Below are positions 17,160-23,330 of a stretch of 45,779 nt of DNA, one piece after another. Origin of the DNA: Alphaproteobacteria bacterium. Lineage in GTDB: Bacteria > Pseudomonadota > Alphaproteobacteria > Micavibrionales > Micavibrionaceae. Below the pieces are notes generated by a model. It was not told the origin of the DNA. It saw only the letters and a program-made list of their open reading frames with translations, and did not search any database. How positions within the stretch are numbered: position 1 is the first letter of the stretch; the number at the start of each line of letters is the position of its first letter. Location of the stretch: contig JAMASZ010000156.1 of assembly GCA_023301585.1 (NCBI GenBank), positions 1-45,779 of the forward strand, in the 5' to 3' direction. Both the position numbers and the translations under genes were made by a program.

Positions 17160-17386
17160 GCATTGAGTTCGACACAACAGTTCTAGGTGGCCTCCCTGTA
17201 ACGGTCGAGGCCACCTTTGCAGGGGCGGATCCGGATGTCGGTATCTTTTCTGCTTACGTGGACGAGTGGGAGATTGTTGCCGTCAACGGACGGTATTGTA
17301 AAAAGTCGCCAGAATGGATCTACAAACGCCTTACGGATAAGGACGAAGAATCAATCCAGGAAGAAGCTTACGATTATTTAGATTAA
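17156..17386 (+). CDS. Hypothetical acidic protein
   Basis: The start is ATG 17156, overlapping the upstream TGA, which gives 76 residues. It is beta-rich at the start (EFDTTVLGGLPVTVEATFAG) and acidic at the end (DKDEESIQEEAYDYLD). The small acidic form recalls nuclease or DNA-binding-protein inhibitors, but nothing specific is recognised. Its 3' end meets the oppositely oriented VRR-NUC gene with a 4-nt overlap. Confidence 0.65.
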   Translation: MSIEFDTTVLGGLPVTVEATFAGADPDVGIFSAYVDEWEIVAVNGRYCKKSPEWIYKRLTDKDEESIQEEAYDYLD

Positions 17387-17802
17387 GTATGCGAGGCGGG
17401 ATCTAGGTAGAGTTCTATCCCTTCCGCCGCTGCCTGCCAATCGTCCATGCACATCCAGGCATATCCCTGCTCATCCACAAACTCGCCAAACTCAACTTGC
17501 GTAGAGCTCATATCCTTCTTTGGATCATGCACCTTGCGAGGGTTGGGTTTCTTCATCTCAATATAGAGACCATGGTACGGGCCACGAGCGACGGGCAAGA
17601 AGATATCATGCACCCCTGACTTCACACCCTCGGCGACCATCTTTGACGCAGACGCACGGTTACGTGACCCCCCATTAGGGATAGCGTGCATCCACCGAAG
17701 CAGGCGCTTCGTCTCAGGATCCGGATGCTTTGACGCCCAACAAAACAGAGCACACTGGATAGCATGCTCTGTTCCTGATTTGGCTAATTGCTCGGGGGTC
17801 AC
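17383..17802 (-). CDS. VRR-NUC domain nuclease
   Basis: 139 residues. TEHAIQCALFCWA (11-23), MHAIPNGGSRNR (38-49), EGVKSGVHDIFLP (58-70) and YIEMKK (80-85) match the VRR-NUC branch of PD-(D/E)XK nucleases, with Asp 66 and the ExK at 82-84 as catalytic residues. Stand-alone phage members are thought to act on branched DNA or flaps. It overlaps the upstream gene as ATGA and is last in the leftward accessory operon. Confidence 0.85.
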   Translation of the reverse strand: MTPEQLAKSGTEHAIQCALFCWASKHPDPETKRLLRWMHAIPNGGSRNRASASKMVAEGVKSGVHDIFLPVARGPYHGLYIEMKKPNPRKVHDPKKDMSSTQVEFGEFVDEQGYAWMCMDDWQAAAEGIELYLDPASHT

Positions 17803-18011
17803 GGGCGGTGATTGATTACTTGCAAATGCCCATTGATATTGTGCCGGCGGGCAGGGCGTGTGCCTGGAGGGTTGTGATAATCGCGCCCGAGCTTGTGTCC
17901 GCGAGACGAGAATCCGCCTCCGGAACGATATTGAGGGGTGGCAATTTCTATGCTGCTCATAAGGCCGGCGAGCCCCGCGCTAGCTGCGCCTAATAGTAGA
18001 TTATTTCGCAT
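17799..18011 (-). CDS. Small hypothetical protein
   Basis: 70 residues, overlapping both neighbours by a few bases. The N-terminus is moderately hydrophobic (LLLGAASAGLAGLMSSIEIA) and the remainder is rich in Arg, His and Gly. It could have a signal-like N-terminus. Not recognised; coding is supported mainly by the tight overlaps. Confidence 0.45.
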   Translation of the reverse strand: MRNNLLLGAASAGLAGLMSSIEIATPQYRSGGGFSSRGHKLGRDYHNPPGTRPARRHNINGHLQVINHRP

Positions 18012-18480
18012 TGTTCACTCTTTCGATAACGTGGTCCGGCCATCCCGTCCCATACAATTTAAGTTTATGTGTTTTCGGACCTTTTAGCCAGAGCGTCCAA
18101 GATACCTTTCCATTTGCAAGAGAATGGAACCTGTGGGCATAATCAAATGTAATCTTACGGGGCCAAATTGCCGGCATGATGGATCTGCGATATGTCGTCC
18201 CGTCTGGTCGCATGACCTCTTCCACATATCCACCTTTAAACACGATCCGGTAATTGTTGCCCTCATGCCCGTGGAAGCAATCAGGGGGATCACCCTTAAC
18301 GACCTTATGGAGGATGATTGTCCACCCACCAAATGCAAACATCTCAGGAAATGGACCTAAGATTCGATACGAGTAAAAGATTGGATCGTTCTCACCGCCG
18401 TACTGAATAAATGGATTGCGGATCTTGATGCAATACCACAAGTGTCCTATAACCAGTAAAAGGATAATTAGAAAGGTCAT
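18001..18480 (-). CDS. Membrane-anchored hypothetical protein
   Basis: ATG 18480 is preceded by GAGGAC, giving 159 residues. One N-terminal transmembrane anchor (TFLIILLLVIGHLWYCIKI) leads into a soluble domain rich in aromatic residues, His and Gly (FHGHEGNNYRIVFKGGYVEE). No family is recognised. A role at the envelope is likely from topology. Confidence 0.6.
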   Translation of the reverse strand: MTFLIILLLVIGHLWYCIKIRNPFIQYGGENDPIFYSYRILGPFPEMFAFGGWTIILHKVVKGDPPDCFHGHEGNNYRIVFKGGYVEEVMRPDGTTYRRSIMPAIWPRKITFDYAHRFHSLANGKVSWTLWLKGPKTHKLKLYGTGWPDHVIERVNNAK

Positions 18481-18487
18481 AGTGTCC

Positions 18488-18802
18488 TCAAAGTAATTCT
18501 GGTCTGATGTTAGGCCAAGGCTCATCACGAGGCCACACCCAAATATGGCGGTAATGGAACTCTGTGGATTGGCCGTTTACAACAAACTCTTGTGGAGGGT
18601 AGAGCTCAAAACAAACCGCCTCCTCACCGAAGACAAGGTTCTTAACGCGCTGGCCGTCATGCCAGGTAAGTGTCCCGTCATGCTCGATCTCAAGATGGTC
18701 GAATTTGGTGGGGGTGTTTTGATAGAGCATTGCCGAGATTACGGAATCAGGCTTTTCGCCCTCGTGGAATACTACGGGATGGGAAATGATGTTATCAGTC
18801 AT
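18488..18802 (-). CDS. Hypothetical protein
   Basis: 104 residues, beta-rich, with FHYRHIWVWPRDEPWPNIRP at the C-terminus, a Trp/Pro-rich ending I have seen in other phage orphans. It overlaps the HNH gene stop by 8 nt. No function can be given. Confidence 0.55.
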   Translation of the reverse strand: MTDNIISHPVVFHEGEKPDSVISAMLYQNTPTKFDHLEIEHDGTLTWHDGQRVKNLVFGEEAVCFELYPPQEFVVNGQSTEFHYRHIWVWPRDEPWPNIRPELL

Positions 18803-19220
18803 ACTCTTCGTTTACAGGCTCAGCCCTCTTCTCGGCAACATAAAAGAAGAATGGATTTGACATATAAGCCAGACGCTCAACATGAACCGGACCACACATC
18901 TTACGGTAACCCCCTGCAAGTTTGTTATGCAAGACCATATGGCAGGTGTAGCAGAGTGTTATTCCGTTTTCCACAGTGAAGCGCAACTCCTGCCGATAGG
19001 TCGCGTGCTCGATATGATGCGCGTGAAGCTTCTCGGACGTCGTTCCGCAGTTGCGGCATGCCCCGTCGCGTCGGATCACTGAGATCGCCCAGTATTTGTA
19101 TGCTGAGTGTTGACGCCACTTCTTTGCGTATGAAGGGGTTACAAGAACTCTTGCGTCGTATCTAAGGGCCGCATTGCGGAGCTTTGTCGCGTAATAGAAC
19201 TCGTCCTTCTTAATTGCCAC
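18795..19220 (-). CDS. HNH endonuclease
   Basis: 141 residues. CRNCG (55-59) and CYTC (90-93) form a zinc ribbon around the HNH core LHAHHIEHA (65-73) with N85 and a following His. It could be a homing endonuclease, or a packaging-associated one, though it is far from the terminase genes. The family call is firm; the role is open. Confidence 0.85.
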   Translation of the reverse strand: MAIKKDEFYYATKLRNAALRYDARVLVTPSYAKKWRQHSAYKYWAISVIRRDGACRNCGTTSEKLHAHHIEHATYRQELRFTVENGITLCYTCHMVLHNKLAGGYRKMCGPVHVERLAYMSNPFFFYVAEKRAEPVNEEYD

Positions 19221-19575
19221 GCTTCAAGACCGTATGGATGAGCGTGGCAAAGAACATGATCCATGCCTTGAAAGGACGCACCCCGCGAGCACGCAAAGCA
19301 CGCCGGAACTCAGATGAGGCAAAGGCTTTATCAAACCCCTCCTCCAAGAGACGGTCATGGATCGCGGCAGGAACGAGAAGGTTGAGATCATGCGGATCAA
19401 AAAAGCGTTCCAACAAGCGAGGGGTGGACACGTCGGCTTGGTATCCAGCAGGGATCTCAAGTTTGTATCCGGAACCTTTTTTACCAATCTCCCATGTGAG
19501 GGGGTCATGGAACTTGTAAAGCTTGCGCGTCTTGTAGATCAAGGATGCAGCCATATATTCCGAGAACTTAGCCAT
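19210..19575 (-). CDS. DUF1353-like protein
   Basis: Start ATG 19575 (MAKFSEYMAASLIYK) lies inside the end of the upstream gene, giving 121 residues. GYQADVSTPRLLERFFDP, followed by VPAAIHDRLLEEG, matches the DUF1353 pattern ('G...D.aS.P......P......A...HD.Ly'), including the conserved Asp and His-Asp that may form a metal site. DUF1353 proteins often sit near tail fibre or lysis genes, with unknown activity. Confidence 0.75.
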   Translation of the reverse strand: MAKFSEYMAASLIYKTRKLYKFHDPLTWEIGKKGSGYKLEIPAGYQADVSTPRLLERFFDPHDLNLLVPAAIHDRLLEEGFDKAFASSEFRRALRARGVRPFKAWIMFFATLIHTVLKRGN

Positions 19576-20086
19576 TGAGCTGTGCCAATGCACCAGCAAT
19601 ATCTGCTCTAGCCGCGTCGCCGGCAGCAATAAGTTCTGCCTCGGATGTCGCTGCATCAATCGCGGCGTGAGCCTTGGCCTTTATACCAGCTGCCATCCCG
19701 ATAAGAATCTTAAAGCCATCAGATTTGGCAACTACGTTCTGAGCAAGGGCTGCTGGTTCAACGCCTCGGAACTGCGCCTCTAGCGCAATCATCTGTGCCT
19801 GAGCAGGAGTTGCAGAATCATCCAGGATGGCGCGAGAGGCCTCTTCCTTGGTTTTCCAAGTATCGCGTTCTTCTACAGACGCGTTACCAGTCTGCTTTCG
19901 CATGATTAAATCAAACTGCTCGTCTACATTGCTGCGTGCCTGGTGTTGTGCAGCTTCAAACACCATCTTCCCTGCCGTAGCTGCACCATATTCCGCAACT
20001 AACATATCCATTGGGTAGGGTACACGTTCCTGTCCAATAAGGACATTTACGGTAGGCGCTACAAGGTTGTCTGTGGTGTCACTCAT
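19568..20086 (-). CDS. Putative tail spike partner or assembly protein
   Basis: 172 residues, Ala-rich and largely helical, directly behind the spike gene with AGGATAAGATT before the ATG. The C-terminal part (AHAAIDAATSEAELIAAGDA) resembles the helical tails of fibre-assembly proteins of the DUF4376 type, but I am not certain. The role as spike chaperone is inferred from context. Confidence 0.5.
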   Translation of the reverse strand: MSDTTDNLVAPTVNVLIGQERVPYPMDMLVAEYGAATAGKMVFEAAQHQARSNVDEQFDLIMRKQTGNASVEERDTWKTKEEASRAILDDSATPAQAQMIALEAQFRGVEPAALAQNVVAKSDGFKILIGMAAGIKAKAHAAIDAATSEAELIAAGDAARADIAGALAQLNG

Positions 20087-20090
20087 AATC

Positions 20091-20882
20091 TTATCCTGCG
20101 GTCAAATTTGAAATATAGTACTTATTGTCATTAGGATTCGCACCCGCCGCAACGTCACGATACACCCTACCCTCAACCCCTATAATGGGCGATCCTGCCA
20201 TTATGGTATTCAATGTTCCCCCGTTGATAGTCGCAAAAAGATGTGACGTGTTTCCGGAAGACTGCGTGACCGCACCTCCCGCGTAGTATACATCCACACT
20301 TCCAACAACATCTGTTGAAAACATGCCGTATGGTGACGTGCTGTCTAAATAGATAGGGACTGTGCAAAATACGTTACAACCTGACCCCCCGAACCAGATG
20401 CCTGTATAGCTAGCAACATTAGAATGATTACGCGCAATCATTCTTGCAGTTTGGCCTGCAACAGGCCTAATCGTAAGCTTAGAAGGTGGTGAGGTTAGAA
20501 GTTTGTAGTAATCAATTAGAAGGTCACCAATAACCCAAATGTTGTTGGTTACACCACCTTTCATAAGATCTAAAACCTGTTGCCATGTTCTAACCGAATT
20601 TGCGGCGCTGTCCCCTGTGGCACTATCATTTCCCGAGCTTGACACGTAGATATTGATACCAGGATTAACACTCTCAATGGAATCAAGACGAGAGGAATTC
20701 TCAGTAACAGCCGCTGGGAGAACAAGGGTTCCCATATCAGCGAGTGTCTTAGCAAGGGATTTAACATTCCGGCCGAGACGTGTGGTAAACGTCTGAGACA
20801 CTGATCCGTTAATTACGTCCTCAAGCAGTTGCGCATCTGCTGCGGCGTTCTGTAGTTGTGTTGTGCTGACGGGATCAGTCAT
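20091..20882 (-). CDS. Short tail spike / tail fibre protein
   Basis: 263 residues. Residues about 30-50 (QTFTTRLGRNVKSLAKTLAD) resemble the virion-anchoring segment of many phage fibres and spikes. From about 77 (NIYVSSSGNDSATGDSAANS...) the sequence has the Ser/Gly/Asn-rich pattern of a right-handed beta-helix; the 'SGND...G......T' start is typical of such spikes. The protein is short for a spike and no catalytic site is evident. It is not in the tail operon and has its own promoter, which suits an exchangeable host-range module. Confidence 0.7.
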   Translation of the reverse strand: MTDPVSTTQLQNAAADAQLLEDVINGSVSQTFTTRLGRNVKSLAKTLADMGTLVLPAAVTENSSRLDSIESVNPGINIYVSSSGNDSATGDSAANSVRTWQQVLDLMKGGVTNNIWVIGDLLIDYYKLLTSPPSKLTIRPVAGQTARMIARNHSNVASYTGIWFGGSGCNVFCTVPIYLDSTSPYGMFSTDVVGSVDVYYAGGAVTQSSGNTSHLFATINGGTLNTIMAGSPIIGVEGRVYRDVAAGANPNDNKYYISNLTAG

Positions 20883-20915
20883 GCCGTACCTCCCAAGGGG
20901 TTAATCTTGGGTGTA

Positions 20916-20945
20916 TTGATACGCGCGAGAATCTCAGGATGTCAA
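20916..20945 (-). promoter_or_regulatory. Promoter of the tail spike operon
   Basis: Minus-strand TTGACA (20940-20945), 18 bp, TATCAA (20916-20921), about 35 bp before the spike ATG. The spacer contains GAGATTCTC, a small inverted repeat. Confidence 0.6.
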
Positions 20946-20949
20946 GTGA

Positions 20950-21075
20950 TTATTTATCTTTTATGTACTCTGCAAAGCCAGGAGTGTTTTTCTTGTGCCA
21001 CTCTAGTGTCTTAGGTCCAAATTGCCCTGCCTTATAACAGGTCCACAATTGCTCTAGTTTCTTTTGGTCAATCAT
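20950..21075 (-). CDS. 41-residue hypothetical protein missed by the ORF track
   Basis: ATG 21075 is preceded by GGAAGGGAAGACG. The product starts MIDQKKLEQLWTCYKAGQFG and ends with YIKDK. It is charged and helical with no recognised family. It lies at the end of the small-gene run, just upstream of the spike promoter. An in-frame ATG 15 codons upstream has a poorer SD. Confidence 0.5.
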   Translation of the reverse strand: MIDQKKLEQLWTCYKAGQFGPKTLEWHKKNTPGFAEYIKDK

Positions 21076-21088
21076 CGTCTTCCCTTCC

Positions 21089-21142
21089 TTAAAACTCTGG
21101 CGGAATGTCATCCGGCCCATATTCTTTTGGATCGTCTATCAA
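21089..21142 (-). CDS. Possible 17-residue peptide (TTG start)
   Basis: TTG 21142 overlaps the upstream TGA (TTGA) and follows AGGGAG by 6 nt. The predicted peptide is rich in Asp and Pro (GPDDIPPEF at its end). The good SD and coupling are the only support. Confidence 0.25.
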   Translation of the reverse strand: MIDDPKEYGPDDIPPEF

Positions 21143-21327
21143 TTTGGTCTCCCTGTCCACTTGGATGGATCATAATAGATTGGATCTTCTCGCTTAGGTC
21201 GTCGCTTAAATAAACCACCGAGAAGCGCGGCACCAACCTTAGCGATATTCTCTTCCGTCTCAATCCAGCGCATCCCAATCCTATGAGCCCTCTTGTGGCG
21301 GCGATACCATTTAAGAAATCTACCCAT
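21139..21327 (-). CDS. Small basic hypothetical protein
   Basis: 62 residues with a very basic N-terminus (RFLKWYRRHKRAHR), a small Gly/Ala/Leu core and a second basic patch (FKRRPKRED). It may bind nucleic acid or membrane. It overlaps the upstream stop by 8 nt. Confidence 0.5.
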   Translation of the reverse strand: MGRFLKWYRRHKRAHRIGMRWIETEENIAKVGAALLGGLFKRRPKREDPIYYDPSKWTGRPN

Positions 21328-21541
21328 ATGTCAATACCTCCCAGCCGGACACCGAGTCTGTGACCTCAAGAACATGCCCGTAGAACGAGAGTCCCATGGC
21401 CGGAACATGATGCGGGTAGGGCTCATTGAACAGCCACGAGTATGTAGATTCGTCTATTCGGACCCTGTCCACAGTGAGGCCATCCGCCTTCTGCGTTTCA
21501 ATCTGCTGCTCAATCGCGTCTGCTATTTGCTCACCGCTCAT
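21320..21541 (-). CDS. Hypothetical protein
   Basis: 73 residues with an acidic helical start (EQIADAIEQQIETQKADGLT) and a beta-type C-terminus (LSFYGHVLEVTDSVSGWEVL). It overlaps both neighbours. Not recognised. Confidence 0.55.
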   Translation of the reverse strand: MSGEQIADAIEQQIETQKADGLTVDRVRIDESTYSWLFNEPYPHHVPAMGLSFYGHVLEVTDSVSGWEVLTYG

Positions 21542-21731
21542 TATGGAGCCTCAATTGTAATGCTATATCTCGCACACCCTCATATAGGACCGTTTGTTGG
21601 CATTGAGAGCAATCCACTTTCTCGGAAACGTGGGTCGTGCTCAGAATTGGTGCTTCACGTCCACAGGCGGAGATCTTTGCTCTTTCGCCTGTACCAAAGC
21701 CAGGACGCGATCCGTTGTCTAAATGTATCAT
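21531..21731 (-). CDS. Hypothetical Cys-containing protein
   Basis: 66 residues with DCSQCQQTV near the C-terminus and a further Cys upstream (SACGRE), a possible small metal site. ATGA overlap with the upstream gene supports translation. No family is recognised. Confidence 0.5.
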   Translation of the reverse strand: MIHLDNGSRPGFGTGERAKISACGREAPILSTTHVSEKVDCSQCQQTVLYEGVRDIALQLRLHNER

Positions 21732-22042
21732 TCTTGCTCCAACGTATTATTGAACAGATCACGGATTGCATCCTCGGACGTAAAGGATTGCCCGTGCGGG
21801 GATACTGTGTCTCCATCCGCCGCCCACCATGCGTGCCAATACTCCATACCAAACTCAATATGGATCTCAATCACTTCAAGATCTGATCCTTCCACGGCTA
21901 CAGCATTCGCCATCTCACGAGTGCGCATAATATGAGCATCGTCCAAGTCCACAAACGAGGTCGCGGATTCAGGCCAGTAGCCCAGCCCATTGACATTGCG
22001 GCAGATGAACCGCGATTCTATATCTCTTGCATCTTTGCCCAT
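21728..22042 (-). CDS. Hypothetical protein
   Basis: 104 residues, acidic, with a Trp-rich centre (GMEYWHAWWAADGDTV) and a helical C-terminus (SEDAIRDLFNNTLEQE). AGAGGAAC precedes ATG 22042. It overlaps the upstream gene by 25 nt and the next by ATGA. Not recognised. Confidence 0.6.
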   Translation of the reverse strand: MGKDARDIESRFICRNVNGLGYWPESATSFVDLDDAHIMRTREMANAVAVEGSDLEVIEIHIEFGMEYWHAWWAADGDTVSPHGQSFTSEDAIRDLFNNTLEQE

Positions 22043-22260
22043 AGGACGTTCCTCTCTTGATGTGCTCTAGCGATAGCACGCTTTGGTGTGTCTTGTCCAT
22101 TAAATTCAAGAATATAGGTAACAACATTGCCGGACTTTAAGATCATGTTGAATCCCGCATGCTGTGGCCCATCAGTCACGCGATCCATGACGGAGATGTC
22201 ATTGACACAGACACGCACCCCGTTATCCATCTCGTGATAGATTGGTTTGCGCCTAAACAA
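22018..22260 (-). CDS. Hypothetical protein, TTG start proposed
   Basis: TTG 22260 follows GGGGGATTGGAA and overlaps the upstream TAG, so I prefer it to GTG 22293; the product then has 80 residues. It is beta-rich (VRVCVNDISVMDRVTD, GNVVTYILEFNG) and ends with a basic helix. Not recognised. Confidence 0.5.
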   Translation of the reverse strand: MFRRKPIYHEMDNGVRVCVNDISVMDRVTDGPQHAGFNMILKSGNVVTYILEFNGQDTPKRAIARAHQERNVLWAKMQEI

Positions 22261-22567
22261 TTCCAATCCCCCGTTTAAATGCTGTAAACGCACCTGTTCC
22301 TTTGAGGTGTAGATATGTTCCAGCGTGTTCCTTGTTTCCCTTACACGCGATTAGCGCTTCTTTGGCTTGCATCAAACCACACCCCGTTACATCACGAAGA
22401 GCTTTAACATCCTCCGCGGTGATTTGCACCGGTTTTGTTAGATCCATAAACTCTTTTAGTACATAAGAAAAAGGTGCTTCGGTGTGTTGATTGTTTCCTT
22501 CTGACCACCATTCCGCGTTTGCAGCATGGAATGCTTCTTCTAAGAGAAGGGCTATCCTATTCTCCAC
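22253..22567 (-). CDS. Protein with EF-Ts-type UBA motif
   Basis: GTG 22567 follows GGAG by 6 nt, giving 104 residues. The first 40 residues are a helical segment rich in acidic residues. Residues about 48-90 (ITAEDVKALRDVTGCGLMQA, then KEALIACKGNKEHAGTYLHL) follow the N-terminal UBA-like domain of elongation factor Ts, which contacts EF-Tu. The nucleotide-exchange core of EF-Ts is absent. A role in engaging host EF-Tu is inference; UBA-like helices also serve other contacts. Confidence 0.65.
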   Translation of the reverse strand: MENRIALLLEEAFHAANAEWWSEGNNQHTEAPFSYVLKEFMDLTKPVQITAEDVKALRDVTGCGLMQAKEALIACKGNKEHAGTYLHLKGTGAFTAFKRGIGIV

Positions 22568-22772
22568 GATGCACTCCAATCACAGTCCGACCCGCACCAT
22601 CATCTGGAAAGCGATGCACAGACAACTTGTAACCACAGCGATTACCGACCTGGCTGGCCAGTGAGCGCGTGGCGAGCTCAGCCCACCCGACAAACTTGAC
22701 CGCCTCGCCAACGTGCAGATTCTCCAATACCTCGCGGCGATTAAACCGCTCGTAAACTTTCATCCCGCTCAT
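22557..22772 (-). CDS. Hypothetical protein
   Basis: 71 residues, overlapping the upstream gene as ATGA and the UBA-motif gene by about 10 nt. It contains NRREVLENLHVGEAVKFVGW and ends with strands (RTVIGVHRGE). It may be a small mixed alpha/beta protein. Not recognised. Confidence 0.55.
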   Translation of the reverse strand: MSGMKVYERFNRREVLENLHVGEAVKFVGWAELATRSLASQVGNRCGYKLSVHRFPDDGAGRTVIGVHRGE

Positions 22773-22957
22773 TGTCCTTCTCCCAAATGTAAAATGCCCA
22801 TTTGATCCGAATAATACAATCCGCCGTCTTCCTCGGCAACCACCAAGGAGAAGTACCCATCGCTCGAACCCGAGACTGTCAATAGTGTACCGGATTGTTT
22901 GAGCAGTTTTGTTATCTGTTCCAATACATTATCTATGTGTTTTTCATCGTTTTTCAT
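22769..22957 (-). CDS. Hypothetical protein, first gene of the accessory run
   Basis: 62 residues, with AGGAG 6 nt before the ATG. An N-terminal helix (DNVLEQITKLLKQSGTLLTV) precedes a beta hairpin-like part (GYFSLVVAEEDGGLYYSD). A promoter whose -35 overlaps the left iteron array lies upstream. Not recognised. Confidence 0.6.
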   Translation of the reverse strand: MKNDEKHIDNVLEQITKLLKQSGTLLTVSGSSDGYFSLVVAEEDGGLYYSDQMGILHLGEGQ

Positions 22958-22985
22958 AAATTACTCCTGTTCTGTATTACCTGCA

Positions 22986-23014
22986 AGTATGTCACTTCTA
23001 GGAAGCATTGTCAA
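22986..23014 (-). promoter_or_regulatory. Promoter of the leftward accessory operon
   Basis: Minus-strand TTGACA (23009-23014), 17 bp, CATACT (22986-22991). The -35 abuts and slightly overlaps the left iterons, so an iteron-binding protein could regulate it. Confidence 0.6.
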
Positions 23015-23032
23015 CTACAGGAAACTACGGGA
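23013..23032 (-). repeat. Left iterons, two 10-bp units
   Basis: Plus strand reads AACTACAGGA then AACTACGGGA, i.e. TTCCYGTAGT on the minus strand. They are inverted relative to the right array. Confidence 0.65.
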
Positions 23033-23127
23033 AATAGATCATATATAATAATATAAAAATAATATATTTTTATTATATAATTCAATAGGTTAGCGTTTGG
23101 TTTCTTTTATTCAATCGTAATAAGTAA

Positions 23128-23147
23128 TTACCTGTATTTTCCCGTAG
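23128..23147 (+). repeat. Middle iteron pair
   Basis: TTACCTGTATTTT runs directly into CCCGTAG, two further matches to the CCYGTA core about 10 bp apart in the same orientation as the right array. Confidence 0.55.
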
Positions 23148-23237
23148 CGTTTATATGCACACATGCACACGCACAAAAGTAATACGCTTAATTATTTAAT
23201 TCCAAGCCATTGATTTCATTACGTTTTTACAAATATA

Positions 23238-23268
23238 TACCCGTATTTACCTGTAGTTACCTGTATTT
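23238..23268 (+). repeat. Right iterons, three 10-bp units
   Basis: TACCCGTATT, TACCTGTAGT and TACCTGTATT follow each other with an exact 10-bp period, about one helical turn, so a protein could bind the same face three times. Confidence 0.7.
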
Positions 23269-23276
23269 CTTTTTAA

Positions 23277-23292
23277 AAAGTAATATTACTTT
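23277..23292. repeat. 16-bp perfect palindrome, copy 1
   Basis: AAAGTAATATTACTTT is its own reverse complement. An identical copy lies 38 bp away. Confidence 0.75.
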
Positions 23293-23314
23293 CATGCGTA
23301 TGTTATATTTCACA

Positions 23315-23330
23315 AAAGTAATATTACTTT
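23315..23330. repeat. 16-bp perfect palindrome, copy 2
   Basis: AAAGTAATATTACTTT again, overlapping the stop codon of the primase-helicase gene. No U-tract follows, so a dimeric protein site is more likely than a terminator. Confidence 0.75.

Larger units (their letters stand above)
22958..23328. other. AT-rich iteron region, candidate replication origin
   Basis: The only long gene-free stretch. It holds two 10-bp iteron arrays in opposite orientation (23013-23032 and 23238-23268), an additional close pair at 23128-23147, a very AT-rich core (23039-23095) suited to unwinding, and two identical 16-bp palindromes at the right edge. It abuts the primase-helicase gene. Iterons, AT-rich core and replication gene together fit an origin. 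Confidence 0.65.

Noticed and set aside
23013-23268. Repeats considered as a CRISPR array
   Set aside because: Units are 10 bp with no spacers and occur in both orientations; they fit iterons.
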